Shown: positions 1 to 9,424, counted from the stretch's first letter. The stretch is 45,693 nt of DNA from an uncultured Lachnospiraceae bacterium (GCA_902493385.1 CABUPO010000012.1:1-45693); one strand, 5' to 3'. Notes: generated by a model not told the origin, from the letters alone. Numbers and translations: made by a program.

Positions 1-1288
1 TTGAATTGTTCAAAACAGTTGAATGATAGAAAATGTAGTTATGTCCCTTGAACGATTGCATATGATGGTGGTTATTATATGTCTGTCCATATATTACGCT
101 TGGATTATCAAGTATAGTTCCAAGGAAATGATGATATACCCCGTCCTTTGTAAATGGATTCGTTCCATTCTCTCCCGGTGCATAAGTTATATCCATAGGA
201 TCTGAAGAAACATATGCCGCAATACTTCCACCGCCGCTTAACGTCTGTCCTGCTCCCCAGTTAGTACAGTATGAGTAATAATATTTTCCGTTAAACTGGT
301 TAATCTCGCTGTCCTCAAAGAAATAATATGTATCAAGAACCTGAGGTTCTCCGTCCATATATACTTCACCGGTCCCCTCTTCAAAGCCTATCTTACATAC
401 ACGTCCTGTCTTGCCCTGTCCCGGATTACCATCAACGGTTCCTCCGCCAAAGTATACGTAAGCGTCGCCCTTATCATCTACAAGAACAGCCGGGTCAAAG
501 CACCATACTACGCCGCTGCAATTAGGCGAACTTTTTGTAAACAGCGCTTTCCCAAGCGGGTCTCTCCAGGGTCCTGTAGGAGATTCGCCCATAACATATC
601 CAACGGCTCCTCCATTGGTATAGAAAATATAATATTCATCGTCACCGTCACCGTCGCCGTCAATCTTAAGTCCTGACGGAGCCCATGACTGGCCTGAGGT
701 AAATCCTCCTTTTACAATATTATCAGAATAAGACGGTTCATTAGTAAGGTTCGCACTGTCCATGAATCCCTCATCCGTCCAGTTGACCATATCTGATGTT
801 GAAAGAATAGTCAATGAATGATTAGCATATTTATTGCCAATCATAACTCCGTTTTCATATGAAAATCCCTCGGTAGTACCGTATACATACAGCTTACCGT
901 CAACGTCTGAATTATCTATAGCAGTAGGGTCTGCTATAAAATTAAAATTAGTAAGCATGCTTTCGACATCATGTACCTTGCCGTCGCTTGTTGTAAACTG
1001 CACAGGCTGTGAAAGCTTAAGATCAGGCTCATTCCAAGCCTGTTCTGTCTGTGGTCCAAACGGATTATCATCCTGTCTGTTATACACAGGTATACCGGCC
1101 TCTTCAACAGTCTTGCTTGCCGTTCCTCCTTCATATACAGCTATCTGTGAAGTCCATCCCAGTGTATAATCCTGTATGTAGGTATATCCGTTGGTACTTT
1201 CTGCTTTCGACATACTTCCCGGCAGCATCGACATTACCATAGCAAATGAAAGCACAGTTGCTCCAATACATTTAGTTTTTCTTTTCAT
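1..1288 (-). CDS. Secreted GH43 glycoside hydrolase (xylosidase/arabinofuranosidase type), 3' end cut by window edge
   Basis: Reading leftward from an ATG at 1288 there is an open frame of 429 codons with no stop before the window edge, so the C-terminus is missing. AGGAGG lies 7 bases before the start. The N-terminus is a signal peptide (basic MKRKTK, hydrophobic core, Ala-type cleavage site near residue 29). The GH43 five-bladed propeller signatures are present: the catalytic-base region IADPTAI, the DPAVLVDDKGDAYVYFGGG blade, and the acid-bearing segment EDSEINQFNGKYYYSYCTN. A conserved NNHHHMQSF segment lies near the cut end. This pattern fits the xylosidase/arabinofuranosidase branch of GH43, with likely action outside the cell on arabinoxylan or arabinan side chains. 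The exact substrate cannot be told. It follows the NlpC/P60 gene but is separated from it by a terminator, so it is probably transcribed alone. Confidence 0.85.
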   Translation of the reverse strand, partial: MKRKTKCIGATVLSFAMVMSMLPGSMSKAESTNGYTYIQDYTLGWTSQIAVYEGGTASKTVEEAGIPVYNRQDDNPFGPQTEQAWNEPDLKLSQPVQFTTSDGKVHDVESMLTNFNFIADPTAIDNSDVDGKLYVYGTTEGFSYENGVMIGNKYANHSLTILSTSDMVNWTDEGFMDSANLTNEPSYSDNIVKGGFTSGQSWAPSGLKIDGDGDGDDEYYIFYTNGGAVGYVMGESPTGPWRDPLGKALFTKSSPNCSGVVWCFDPAVLVDDKGDAYVYFGGGTVDGNPGQGKTGRVCKIGFEEGTGEVYMDGEPQVLDTYYFFEDSEINQFNGKYYYSYCTNWGAGQTLSGGGSIAAYVSSDPMDITYAPGENGTNPFTKDGVYHHFLGTILDNPSVIYGQTYNNHHHMQSFKGHNYIFYHSTVLNNS

Positions 1289-1440
1289 TATTATCCTCCT
1301 CATAAAATAATATTAAAAATACATAATAAATAATATCATATTGTAACATTATATGCAACCTGTACAAAAGGTTTATTTTATGGCAAAATAGTCTCTGCTG
1401 CCTGCCGAATATATATGTTATGCATCAGCCTGCTTATAGT

Positions 1441-1479
1441 AAAAAAGGCCTGATGCAATAAATACTGCATCAGGCCTTT
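1441..1479 (-). terminator. Rho-independent terminator of the NlpC/P60 gene
   Basis: A perfect 14-bp inverted repeat (1444-1457 with 1466-1479) encloses an 8-base loop. On the minus strand it is followed by six T. It lies 35 bases downstream of the NlpC/P60 stop codon and upstream of the GH43 gene, so it should separate the two transcripts. Confidence 0.9.
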
Positions 1480-1513
1480 CTTTCATTATGATTATGTATT
1501 AATCTTCTGATTA

Positions 1514-3061
1514 TTAATTAGCAACTCTTCTTGCTTTACAAGGAGTACGGTAATTCATATTGGATATTTTAATTCCGTCTACTCTGTTACTTGCGTGTAC
1601 AACCTTTCCACCGCCGATATACATAGCCACATGGTTAATATTACCATTAGATGCGTAGAATATAAGGTCTCCTGCCTGAACATCACTAAGGCTTACGCTG
1701 CTTCCCGAATTTGCCTGAGAAGAGGATGTTCTCGGAAGCGATACTCCGTATTTGGCATATACTGACTGAACAAATCCTGAACAGTCTGTACCGTTCGTAA
1801 GGCTTGTACCACCATATACATATGGGTTGCCAACAAAATTCTGTGCATATGATGCAGCTGAACCCGCAGTCCCTTTTGAAGATGAACTGCTGTATGATGA
1901 ACTGCTCGACGAACTGCTTGATGATGAGCTGCTGGACGACGAACTGCTCGATGACGAACTGCTCGAGCTTGATTTTGATGATGAAGAGGATGATGATGAG
2001 CCTGAAGATGAACTTCTCTGTGCAGCAGCCCTTTGGGCAGCCTCGCGCCTCTGCTCCTCTTCAATCTGTCTCTGTCTTTCTTCTTCAGCGCGTCTTATAG
2101 CTTCTTCACGCTCTTTCTGAAGCCTTATCTTTTCTCTCTCTTCTTTTATAGAAATAGCATGTTTAAACTTTACTCTGATATTAACATATTCTTTGGATAC
2201 ATATCCCTTGGTCGTATCATCAACAAGTATCTTAACCCATTCGCCATACTCTTTTATAACTTCAAATTCTTCACCTTCCGGAACCAGTGTAAGAACAACG
2301 CTGTCAGTACTTCTCTCTTCCCTTACCTTAAGAGTTGTAACATTAACTGTAGCAAGCTTAGTTCCATATTGGTCAATAAGGTTCTCTGCGCTGAATCCGA
2401 TAGCAAGATACTCGGACTTTATGTAACCTGTAACACTGCCCGATTTAATCTCTACCCAGTCTCCGACCGTATTAATAATTCTGGCTGCGCTTCCTCTGTA
2501 CAGCTTTCCTAATATCTTACTTTCAGTGCTGGGCTTCTTTCTTATATGAACATACTCATGTGCAATAGAAATACCTGTATTAGCATATTCTGATACAGGT
2601 TCAGGTGTAACTACAGGCTGCGCTGCATCCTGCTGCGTCGTATCTGTCTGCGCTGCATCCTGCTGTGTCGTATCTGTCTGCACTGCGTCAGGCTGCGTCG
2701 TATCTGTCTGTACTGCGTCAGGCTGCGTCGTATCTGTCTGTACTGCGTCAGGCTGCGTCATATCCTGCTGCATACCGTCGTCCTGTACTGCGTCTGAAGC
2801 ATCCTGTCCGTACTCCTCCTGCGTCATTGAAACTACATTATCTATCATCTCAGCCGCCCCTGAAACTGCAATAGGTTCTATTGCTTCCGGGCTTGTCGCT
2901 GCATCATTTTCATGCTGTGATTCATAAAATTCATCGAGCATCGCTACCATTCCTGCCATATCTGAACCATTGTTTACAGATGATGCGTCAGTAGCGCTAA
3001 TGCTGCTTACAAGTGAAAAAACAGTACACATACTAATAACTGTAACTATTTTTCTAATCAT
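1514..3061 (-). CDS. Secreted SH3-SH3-NlpC/P60 peptidoglycan endopeptidase with poly-Ser linker
   Basis: This 515-residue protein is probably a D,L-endopeptidase that cuts peptide stems of peptidoglycan outside the cell. It has a signal peptide (residues 1-24), then an Asp/Thr/Gln-rich tract with ten-residue repeats (about 90-150), two bacterial SH3 domains (about 165-222 and 235-295), a highly charged Glu/Arg helix likely to be a coiled coil (about 300-345), a nearly pure serine linker (about 350-400) and a C-terminal NlpC/P60 domain. The catalytic residues are visible: Cys427 in GTDCSGF, His477 in NINHVAMY and His489 in VVHAS. The long coil and flexible linker resemble wall-associated, cell-separation or remodelling hydrolases. 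A sigma-A-like promoter and a strong terminator flank it, so it is monocistronic. The low-complexity tracts are likely to vary in length between strains. Confidence 0.93.
   Translation of the reverse strand: MIRKIVTVISMCTVFSLVSSISATDASSVNNGSDMAGMVAMLDEFYESQHENDAATSPEAIEPIAVSGAAEMIDNVVSMTQEEYGQDASDAVQDDGMQQDMTQPDAVQTDTTQPDAVQTDTTQPDAVQTDTTQQDAAQTDTTQQDAAQPVVTPEPVSEYANTGISIAHEYVHIRKKPSTESKILGKLYRGSAARIINTVGDWVEIKSGSVTGYIKSEYLAIGFSAENLIDQYGTKLATVNVTTLKVREERSTDSVVLTLVPEGEEFEVIKEYGEWVKILVDDTTKGYVSKEYVNIRVKFKHAISIKEEREKIRLQKEREEAIRRAEEERQRQIEEEQRREAAQRAAAQRSSSSGSSSSSSSSKSSSSSSSSSSSSSSSSSSSSSSSSSSYSSSSSKGTAGSAASYAQNFVGNPYVYGGTSLTNGTDCSGFVQSVYAKYGVSLPRTSSSQANSGSSVSLSDVQAGDLIFYASNGNINHVAMYIGGGKVVHASNRVDGIKISNMNYRTPCKARRVAN
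2611..2760 (-). repeat. Five 30-bp tandem repeats inside the NlpC/P60 gene
   Basis: Five consecutive 30-bp units (at 2611, 2641, 2671, 2701 and 2731, the first partial) encode repeats of the type PDAVQTDTTQ or QDAAQTDTTQ. The units differ at only a few bases and keep the reading frame. There are no spacers. The copy number could expand or contract by slippage without breaking the gene. Confidence 0.85.
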
Positions 3062-3107
3062 TAGCTTCTCCTCTCGTCAAATTAGTTAACATTTAGTCTA
3101 CGTTGAT

Positions 3108-3136
3108 AGTATAACCCTGTAAAAACAGCTTGTCAA
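3108..3136 (-). promoter_or_regulatory. Sigma-A-type promoter of the NlpC/P60 gene
   Basis: On the minus strand, TTGACA (3136-3131) and TATACT (3113-3108) are separated by exactly 17 bases, close to the consensus housekeeping promoter. It lies about 47 bases upstream of the start codon at 3061. Confidence 0.8.
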
Positions 3137-3165
3137 CATCAGATATGCAGTTTATACTTCTTTTA

Positions 3166-3194
3166 TTGCTTTTTAACGATTATTGCGCTAAGAT
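3166..3194 (+). promoter_or_regulatory. Probable promoter of cvfB
   Basis: TTGCTT (3166-3171) and TAAGAT (3189-3194) are 17 bases apart on the plus strand, just upstream of the AGGAGG ribosome site and ATG of cvfB. It is back to back with the NlpC/P60 promoter. Confidence 0.5.
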
Positions 3195-3217
3195 ATATCA
3201 GCAAAAGGAGGTACAAT

Positions 3218-4081
3218 ATGAAAAGCATATTTAAGCTGGGCGAATACCAGAAACTTGAAGCAGTAAAAGAGGTTCCTATGGGAATGTATCTTTCTTTACC
3301 TGATACAATGCGTGGAAGCAATGAAGCAAAAGAGCTTGTTCTCCTTCCAAAACGCGAGATGCCTAAAGACCTTCAGGTTAACGACCTCATTACTGTATTT
3401 ATATATAAAGATTCAGAAGACAGGCCTGTCGCAACGTCGTTAAAGCCGCACGTTACATTAGGCGAATTTGCATATCTTTCCGTTGTACAGACAACTGATA
3501 TCGGAGCATTTTTAGACTGGGGGCTCTTAAAAGACCTCTTCCTTCCTTTTAAAGAGCAGACTTACCGTGTTAAGACCGGAGACAAAGTTCTGATAAGCCT
3601 TTACATTGACAAAAGCGAAAGATTATGCGCTACAATGCATCTTTATGAGCTTTTGCATTCTGATTCAGAATACAAAGAAGGGGATACCGTATCCGGAACA
3701 GTATATGAGCTCTCGGATAATTTCGGCGCATTCGCTGCGGTAGACAACTTATATTCAGCGCTCATTCCGAAAAATGAACTGGTAAGAAATGTATATATAG
3801 GAGAACAGATTAATGCACGCATTAAGGCTGTAAGACCTGACGGCCGGCTTACATTAAGCCTTAGAAAAAAATCATACGAGCAGATGGATACCGACTGCGC
3901 TGCCATAATGAAGCGCCTTACACAATACGGCGGTTTTCTTCCCTTTCATGACAAGTCCACTCCCGAAAGCATTAAACGTGAATTTGGCATGAGCAAATCC
4001 GAGTTCAAGCGTGCTGTCGGACGTTTATATAAAAACGGAAGCATTATAATTGAAGATAACGGTATAAGAATTAAGAATTAA
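3218..4081 (+). CDS. cvfB: S1-domain RNA-binding protein, CvfB/YitL family
   Basis: This 287-residue cytoplasmic protein has the CvfB architecture: N-terminal S1-like modules (residues 1-70 and about 70-140), a clear third S1 domain (about 150-217, with GDTVSGTVYELSDNFGAF and DGRLTLSLRKK) and a C-terminal winged helix (about 225-285). In staphylococci CvfB binds RNA and influences virulence gene expression. Its role in clostridia is not known, so only the family is assigned. The start is supported by AAAGGAGG placed 7 bases upstream. It is the only plus-strand gene of this part of the window and its stop overlaps the end of comFC by 4 bases, tail to tail. Length is normal for the family. Confidence 0.88.
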   Translation: MKSIFKLGEYQKLEAVKEVPMGMYLSLPDTMRGSNEAKELVLLPKREMPKDLQVNDLITVFIYKDSEDRPVATSLKPHVTLGEFAYLSVVQTTDIGAFLDWGLLKDLFLPFKEQTYRVKTGDKVLISLYIDKSERLCATMHLYELLHSDSEYKEGDTVSGTVYELSDNFGAFAAVDNLYSALIPKNELVRNVYIGEQINARIKAVRPDGRLTLSLRKKSYEQMDTDCAAIMKRLTQYGGFLPFHDKSTPESIKREFGMSKSEFKRAVGRLYKNGSIIIEDNGIRIKN

Positions 4082-4800
4082 AAGCCGTCGCCAATGCATA
4101 CGGTAAGAAAATATGATGCTATCCCCGCTTCTTTAAGCCTGCGCGCGCACGCATCAATCGTACTTCCGGTTGTATATATGTCGTCTATTATAATCACACG
4201 TTTAATATTCTGGTATTGTTTCAGATTGTCGGAATCTATAGAAAATGCATTATTAAGATTAATTTCACGGTCCCTGTCGTCCAGATATCTTTGGGGCCGT
4301 GTTTTTTTTGTTCTAAAAAGCACGTCGTTTATAAGTCTGACGCCGCAAAGACGGCTGACCTCTACGGCAATAACCTCGGCCTGATTAAATCCTCTTTTTT
4401 TATATTTTGATAAATGAAGCGGTACAGGAACAATCCCGTCAGGTCTCCACTCCTTTATCCTGAATCTTGCATGATATACAAGTTCTGACGCAATAAAATC
4501 CACATAATCGCGCCTGCCGTAATACTTTAACCCCTTCATTATATTTCTTGAGCTTTCATCATAATGCCACAAAGCATATCCCTGAATATATACAAAATTC
4601 TTTTTATTACAGTCTGCACACAAAAGACCGCCATCTTCAGTCTGTTTGCTGCAGTGCATGCACCGGCTTCCCGTAATAACCGGAAGTCTGCGTATGCATC
4701 TGCTGCATACTTTGTCTTCATAATCCCCGGTAATTTTTCCGCATACAGGACATTTGGGCGGAAACAGCGCCGTTTGAACTATATTTTTTATTATATCCAT
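4078..4800 (-). CDS. comFC: ComF-family phosphoribosyltransferase-like protein
   Basis: This 240-residue protein belongs to the ComF/GntX family linked to DNA uptake in competent Gram-positive bacteria. The N-terminus carries a zinc-ribbon set of cysteine pairs (CPVCGK, CSRC, CMHC, CADC), and the C-terminus carries the PRPP-binding motif of type I phosphoribosyltransferases (VIIIDDIYTTGST). The GIVPVPLH and RGFNQAE motifs are typical of ComF. It starts 6 bases after the recD2 stop, so it is the last gene of the minus-strand run scfA-scfB-mreB-recD2-comFC. It may serve DNA uptake or repair together with RecD2, though no ComFA helicase is seen nearby. Confidence 0.9.
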   Translation of the reverse strand: MDIIKNIVQTALFPPKCPVCGKITGDYEDKVCSRCIRRLPVITGSRCMHCSKQTEDGGLLCADCNKKNFVYIQGYALWHYDESSRNIMKGLKYYGRRDYVDFIASELVYHARFRIKEWRPDGIVPVPLHLSKYKKRGFNQAEVIAVEVSRLCGVRLINDVLFRTKKTRPQRYLDDRDREINLNNAFSIDSDNLKQYQNIKRVIIIDDIYTTGSTIDACARRLKEAGIASYFLTVCIGDGF

Positions 4801-4806
4801 TCCTCC

Positions 4807-7035
4807 TTAACTAAGCTCACGCAGCCTTTTTTTCAGAGCAGAATACCTTTTCTGCTGTCTTTCGTTATGTATCATTCTGTTCACAGTTTCGGGAAGTCCC
4901 ACAATCGTAACACATTTTTTTGCCCTCGTTACGGCAGTATACAAAAGATTTCTGTGCAGTAAAAGCGAAGTGCCGCCAAAAAGCGGAAGTATGACTGCAG
5001 GATATTCGCTTCCCTGCGATTTATGTACTGTTATTGCATAGGCAAGCTCCAGCTCTTCAAACAGCGAATACGGATATACTACATATTTATTGTCTTCGTA
5101 TTCTACAGTAAGCTCATTAGTTACTGTATTAATAAATCTTATAATACCGCAGTCACCGTTAAATATTCCTGTTCCTTCTTCAATAACTACTCCATGATAA
5201 CCTCTTCTCTCCCATGTAAGCTGATAATTATTCTTTATCTGCATTACTTTATCGCCCTCACGGAATATCTTATCCCGAAATTCAATCTCCGCTTTATTTT
5301 TTGATTCAGGATTAATATATTTTTGAAGCACTATATTGAGATTGTCAACGCCAAGCTCACCCTTTTTCATTGGACATAAAACCTGTATATCCGTCATTCC
5401 TGCCCCGACGTATTGCGGAAGATTTTTAATTATAAGCTGAAGTATCACACTTATTATAACCTTAGAATCATTACGTTTCAGCATAAAGAAATCGCGGCTT
5501 TTATTATCGAGGTCAATCTCCTGCCCTGCATTTATTTTGTGGGCGTTCATGACAATATCGCTGCCGCGCGCCTGCCTGAATATCTCATTCAGCCTTACTA
5601 CATTAAAGCAGTCAGAATCAATAATATCCTTCAGCACATTTCCCGGTCCTACTGACGGAAGCTGGCTTGCGTCACCTACCATAATAAGCCTTGTCCCTAC
5701 TACTACAGCCCTGAGCAGCGCATTAAGAAGCGGCAGGTCAACCATCGACATCTCGTCAATAATCACCGCGTCAGCTTCGAGAGGATATGTTTCATTTCTT
5801 TCAAATCTTACAGCGTCCTCATCATTATCCATACTGCCATTTATCTCAAGCAGCCTGTGTATTGTCTGGGCTTCGTATCCTGTCGTCTCAGACATTCGTC
5901 TTGCCGCCCTTCCCGTAGGCGCTGCAAGCAGAATTTCCAGCCCCAATGCTTCAAATGCACTTATAATAGCGTCAATAGTAGTTGTCTTTCCCGTACCCGG
6001 ACCTCCGGTTATTACAAGCACGCCGCTTTTCATCGCTTCCTTAACCGCCGTCTTTTGCATATCGGCAAGTTCAATATCTTTATTCTTTTCAATTTTTCTT
6101 ATATTGGATTCAATCTCATTATCGGATATTCTGAACATGCAGTTCAAATCAAGAAGCATACGCGCAGAATTAAGCTCCATATAATACATATACGGAGGAT
6201 AATATCTCTTTTCATCATCTTCATCAATACATATAATTTCCCTTGAAACAGCCATTTCTGAAAGAAGGTCTGTAATATCTTCGCAGTTAACCGCAAGAAG
6301 CTCTGCCACACTTCCTAAAAGCTCTGCTTTTGGCAGATAAATATGTCCGTTTGCTCCCGCCTGGTTAAGCACATATGTTACGGCACATTTTTTTCTGAAA
6401 TCAGAATTAAGGTCTATTCCTACACGCCGTCCAATCTCATCAGCAATCTTAAAACCTACGCCTCTTATATCTGATGCAAGTCTGTACGGATTAGTCCGCA
6501 GTATATTATACACTCCATCTTTATATTCATTATATATCTTTACGGCAAGCTGGTTGGATATATTGTACTGCTGCATAAAAATTACCGCATCGCGAAGCTC
6601 CCTTTTTTCATTATACTGGGAATATATCTCTTCAGCTTTTCTCATACTGATACCTTTTATCTCCGAAAGACGCTCCGGCTCCTCCTCCATAATACGAAGC
6701 GTATCGGAACCAAACGTATCAACTATGCGCTTTGCCATTACGGGTCCGACGCCTTTAATGGCGCCTGAGCCAAGATACCTTACTATGGATATAGTATCGT
6801 CGTCTTTTAATACTTCCATGCTTTTTACAGACAACTGAAGGCCGTAAGTTCTATGGTCGACATAATCGCCGCTGACTTCGACGTGTTCTCCTTCGTTTAT
6901 AAAAGGAAAATTGCCTACGCAGGTTATATCGTCATTATCGTCCTGACATGAAATATCAAATACGGTATAGCCGTTTCTTTCATTCCTATACCGTATTTTT
7001 TCAACATAACCTTTGCAGACAACTTTATCATTCAT
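4807..7035 (-). CDS. recD2: RecD2-type ATP-dependent DNA helicase
   Basis: This is a superfamily 1B 5'-3' DNA helicase of the RecD2 family (not the RecBCD subunit), used in repair and replication-fork maintenance. The N-terminal OB-like region and tandem helix-hairpin-helix segment (around GSGAIKGVGPVMAKRIV) precede the motor. Motifs seen are Walker A GGPGTGKTTT, the DEMSMVD box, GDASQLPSVGPGNVL, and the C-terminal VHKSQGSEYP and LYTAVTRAK motifs. An ATG at 7035 (MNDKVV) is preferred to the upstream in-frame start at 7083, because it has a purine-rich ribosome site and overlaps the mreB stop by 8 bases, giving a normal 742-residue length. Translational coupling to mreB is likely. Confidence 0.93.
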   Translation of the reverse strand: MNDKVVCKGYVEKIRYRNERNGYTVFDISCQDDNDDITCVGNFPFINEGEHVEVSGDYVDHRTYGLQLSVKSMEVLKDDDTISIVRYLGSGAIKGVGPVMAKRIVDTFGSDTLRIMEEEPERLSEIKGISMRKAEEIYSQYNEKRELRDAVIFMQQYNISNQLAVKIYNEYKDGVYNILRTNPYRLASDIRGVGFKIADEIGRRVGIDLNSDFRKKCAVTYVLNQAGANGHIYLPKAELLGSVAELLAVNCEDITDLLSEMAVSREIICIDEDDEKRYYPPYMYYMELNSARMLLDLNCMFRISDNEIESNIRKIEKNKDIELADMQKTAVKEAMKSGVLVITGGPGTGKTTTIDAIISAFEALGLEILLAAPTGRAARRMSETTGYEAQTIHRLLEINGSMDNDEDAVRFERNETYPLEADAVIIDEMSMVDLPLLNALLRAVVVGTRLIMVGDASQLPSVGPGNVLKDIIDSDCFNVVRLNEIFRQARGSDIVMNAHKINAGQEIDLDNKSRDFFMLKRNDSKVIISVILQLIIKNLPQYVGAGMTDIQVLCPMKKGELGVDNLNIVLQKYINPESKNKAEIEFRDKIFREGDKVMQIKNNYQLTWERRGYHGVVIEEGTGIFNGDCGIIRFINTVTNELTVEYEDNKYVVYPYSLFEELELAYAITVHKSQGSEYPAVILPLFGGTSLLLHRNLLYTAVTRAKKCVTIVGLPETVNRMIHNERQQKRYSALKKRLRELS

Positions 7036-8017
7036 CTCTTTTTCCTGCCATAAAATCAACGAATTTACCGGTTCCGATTGCAACCGCTGTCATAGGGTCT
7101 TCGGCAGTCATCGTTGTTATTCCTGTTCTGGACTCTATAAGCTCCTCAAGTCCATACAAAAGGCTTCCTCCGCCCGTAAGAACAATTCCTCTGTCGGCTA
7201 TATCCGCCGCAAGCTCCGGAGGAGTTCTCTCAAGAACGCTGTGTACTGCGTCAACAATCTGAGACGTAGCATCCTTTAACGCTTCTTCCGTCTCGTCTGA
7301 TGTAACCGTAATTGTCTTAGGAAGCCCCGTAACAAGATTCCTTCCACGTACGTCAAGAGTCTCCTGAGTTGAACGCTTAAATGCAGAGCCTATATTAATC
7401 TTAATATCCTCAGCAGTTCTTTCTCCTATAAGCAGATTGTGCTGCTTTCTCATATATCTTACAATTGCTTCGTCAAAATCATCGCCCGCAATCTTAATTG
7501 AAGAGCTTACAACCGTGCCGCCAAGAGAAATAACGGCAATGTCAGTAGTTCCTCCTCCGATATCAACTATCATATTACCGCACGGTCTTGAAATATCTAT
7601 ACCAGCGCCGATTGCCGCCGCAATAGGCTCCTCAATAATCATAACATCGCGCGCGCCCGCCTGATAAGCAGCCTGCTCTACCGCGTTCTTTTCAACCTCT
7701 GTAGCGCCGCTTGGTACGCATATGCTTATCTTAGGCTTTCTCAAATGCTTTTTGCCAACTGCTTTCTGTATGAAATAAACAAGCATTTTTTCAGTTATTG
7801 TATAATCAGATATAACTCCCTGTCTAAGCGGTCTTATAGCTACTATATTACCAGGCGTTCTTCCGAGCATAAGCCTTGCTTCTTCACCAATCTCTTTTAT
7901 CTTACCGGTATCTCTGTCAAATGCCACTACTGATGGTTCCCTAAGTACAACACCTTTGCCTGTAATGTACACAAGCACGCTCGCCGTTCCAAGATCAATT
8001 CCAATATCGCTACCCAT
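7028..8017 (-). CDS. mreB: MreB/Mbl-family actin-like rod-shape protein
   Basis: This 329-residue actin-fold ATPase forms membrane-associated filaments that guide lateral wall synthesis by the elongation machinery. The phosphate-1 loop DIGIDLGTAS, phosphate-2 loop IVDIGGGTTDIAV, connecting motif EEPIAAAIG and adenosine motif LTGGGSLLYGLEEL are all intact. It is not accompanied by mreC or mreD, so it may be the Mbl or MreBH paralogue of this genome rather than the main MreB. The family cannot be split safely by eye. It lies 45 bases after scfB, with AAAGGAG upstream of the start, and overlaps recD2 by 8 bases. Confidence 0.93.
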   Translation of the reverse strand: MGSDIGIDLGTASVLVYITGKGVVLREPSVVAFDRDTGKIKEIGEEARLMLGRTPGNIVAIRPLRQGVISDYTITEKMLVYFIQKAVGKKHLRKPKISICVPSGATEVEKNAVEQAAYQAGARDVMIIEEPIAAAIGAGIDISRPCGNMIVDIGGGTTDIAVISLGGTVVSSSIKIAGDDFDEAIVRYMRKQHNLLIGERTAEDIKINIGSAFKRSTQETLDVRGRNLVTGLPKTITVTSDETEEALKDATSQIVDAVHSVLERTPPELAADIADRGIVLTGGGSLLYGLEELIESRTGITTMTAEDPMTAVAIGTGKFVDFMAGKRDE

Positions 8018-8062
8018 CTTAATATCTCCTTTCGTTTAATTAAATTATTGCCATATAATCCA

Positions 8063-9424
8063 TTAATAATCAGCTCTCGCAGCCTGTAACATAAGCGCAC
8101 ATTCTACTCTTTTTCTTTCCAGTATACATCCTGTCTCATAAGATTTATTAATATCCCCTTCAAAATTGTATGCATTGGCTGCGCATCCCCCACTGCAGAA
8201 AAACTTTGCAAAACAATCTTTACACTTAGGTTTTGAATATACATTACATTTTTTGAAGGAGCTGCATATATCAGTTCTCTTTATTCCATCATATATATTG
8301 CCCAAAAGAAAATCTTCATTTCCGACAAACTGATGGCACGGATACAAATCTCCCCACGGCGTAACTGCAAGATATTCCGTTCCGGAGCCGCATCCCGACA
8401 GTCTTTTGGCCACGCATGGGCCTCCCGTAAGATCTATCATAAAGTGGAAGAAATTAAAACTGCGTCCTTCCTGTTCTCTCTTAAGCATCTCAGCCGCCAG
8501 TCTGTCATAGGCCTGACAGACAGCTTCTATATCTTCATCCTTAATCGCATAATCTTCCTCAGGCTTTGCAACGACAGGCTCTACGCTTATCTGCTTAAAG
8601 CCCAAATCAGCAAGGTGAAGCACGTCCTTGTCAAAATCTGTATTAAAATGTGTAAATGTTCCTCTTGCGTAATAGTCTGTCTGATTCCTTGCATCAGCCG
8701 CCTTCTTTAACTTAGGAAGTATAAGCTCGTAGCTTCCGGCGCCGTTTCTGAACGGACGCATATAATCATGAAGCTCCTTTCTTCCGTCTATCGAAAGTAC
8801 AAGGTTAGACATTTCCCTTCCGGCAAATTCTATCACATCATCATTAAGAAGTACACCGTTAGTAGTAAGTGTAAATCGAAACTTTTTATTATATTTTTCT
8901 TCAAGACTTCTTCCGTAAGAAACTATTTCCTTAACAACCTCAAAATTCATAAGCGGCTCACCGCCGAAGAAATCTACTTCAAGGTTGCGTCTGTTACCTG
9001 AATTCTCTACAAGAAAATCAAGCGCTCTCTTACCTACGTCAAGGCTCATAAGCGCGCTTTCACCATTATATTCACCCTTGCCGGCAAAACAATATCTGCA
9101 TGAAAGATTACAGTCATGAGCTATATGAAGACATAACGCCTTAACAACAGTCTGTCTGTCGGCAATCTCATCAATATAATCCTCATAAATATCTTCGGAG
9201 AACAATTCTCCCGCTTCAATAAGGGCCTTGATGTCGCCTATAAGCTCGTCCGCTTCATCTTCTTTAATATCAGGATAAAGCCTCATTATCTCTGTCTTTA
9301 CGCCAGCCGGATTCTCTTCATATAAAGATATGGCGTCATAAGCAATATCATCCACTACATGAACGCTTCCACTGTTGACATCAAGCACAATATTATATCC
9401 GTTATTTTTAAACTTATGTATCAT
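8063..9424 (-). CDS. scfB: SCIFF peptide radical-SAM maturase (thioether-forming)
   Basis: This 453-residue radical S-adenosylmethionine enzyme installs a thioether bridge in the SCIFF peptide encoded next door. It has an N-terminal RRE-like peptide-binding region (residues 1-90), then the cluster-binding motif C105-NLS-C109-RY-C112, the FFGGEP motif, and a SPASM domain rich in cysteines that bind two further 4Fe-4S clusters (GCGSGTEYL, YPCHQF, CKDCFAKFFCSGGC, GCILER). The order and spacing match the characterised clostridial enzyme CteB. It acts in the cytoplasm. It follows scfA by 109 bases, which contain a hairpin that could reduce its expression relative to the peptide, and precedes mreB. 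Confidence 0.95.
   Translation of the reverse strand: MIHKFKNNGYNIVLDVNSGSVHVVDDIAYDAISLYEENPAGVKTEIMRLYPDIKEDEADELIGDIKALIEAGELFSEDIYEDYIDEIADRQTVVKALCLHIAHDCNLSCRYCFAGKGEYNGESALMSLDVGKRALDFLVENSGNRRNLEVDFFGGEPLMNFEVVKEIVSYGRSLEEKYNKKFRFTLTTNGVLLNDDVIEFAGREMSNLVLSIDGRKELHDYMRPFRNGAGSYELILPKLKKAADARNQTDYYARGTFTHFNTDFDKDVLHLADLGFKQISVEPVVAKPEEDYAIKDEDIEAVCQAYDRLAAEMLKREQEGRSFNFFHFMIDLTGGPCVAKRLSGCGSGTEYLAVTPWGDLYPCHQFVGNEDFLLGNIYDGIKRTDICSSFKKCNVYSKPKCKDCFAKFFCSGGCAANAYNFEGDINKSYETGCILERKRVECALMLQAARADY

Noticed and set aside
1827..2120. Plus-strand frame rich in Asp and Glu
   Set aside because: It is the complement of the poly-Ser and charged-coil part of the NlpC/P60 gene, with no ribosome site or family match.
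2611..2760. Regular 30-bp repeats that could suggest a CRISPR array
   Set aside because: The units are directly adjacent with no spacers, lie in frame in a coding gene and encode a protein repeat.
5537..6184. Long plus-strand frame of 215 codons opposite recD2
   Set aside because: recD2 is certain from its helicase motifs. The opposite frame is a shadow with no start signal.
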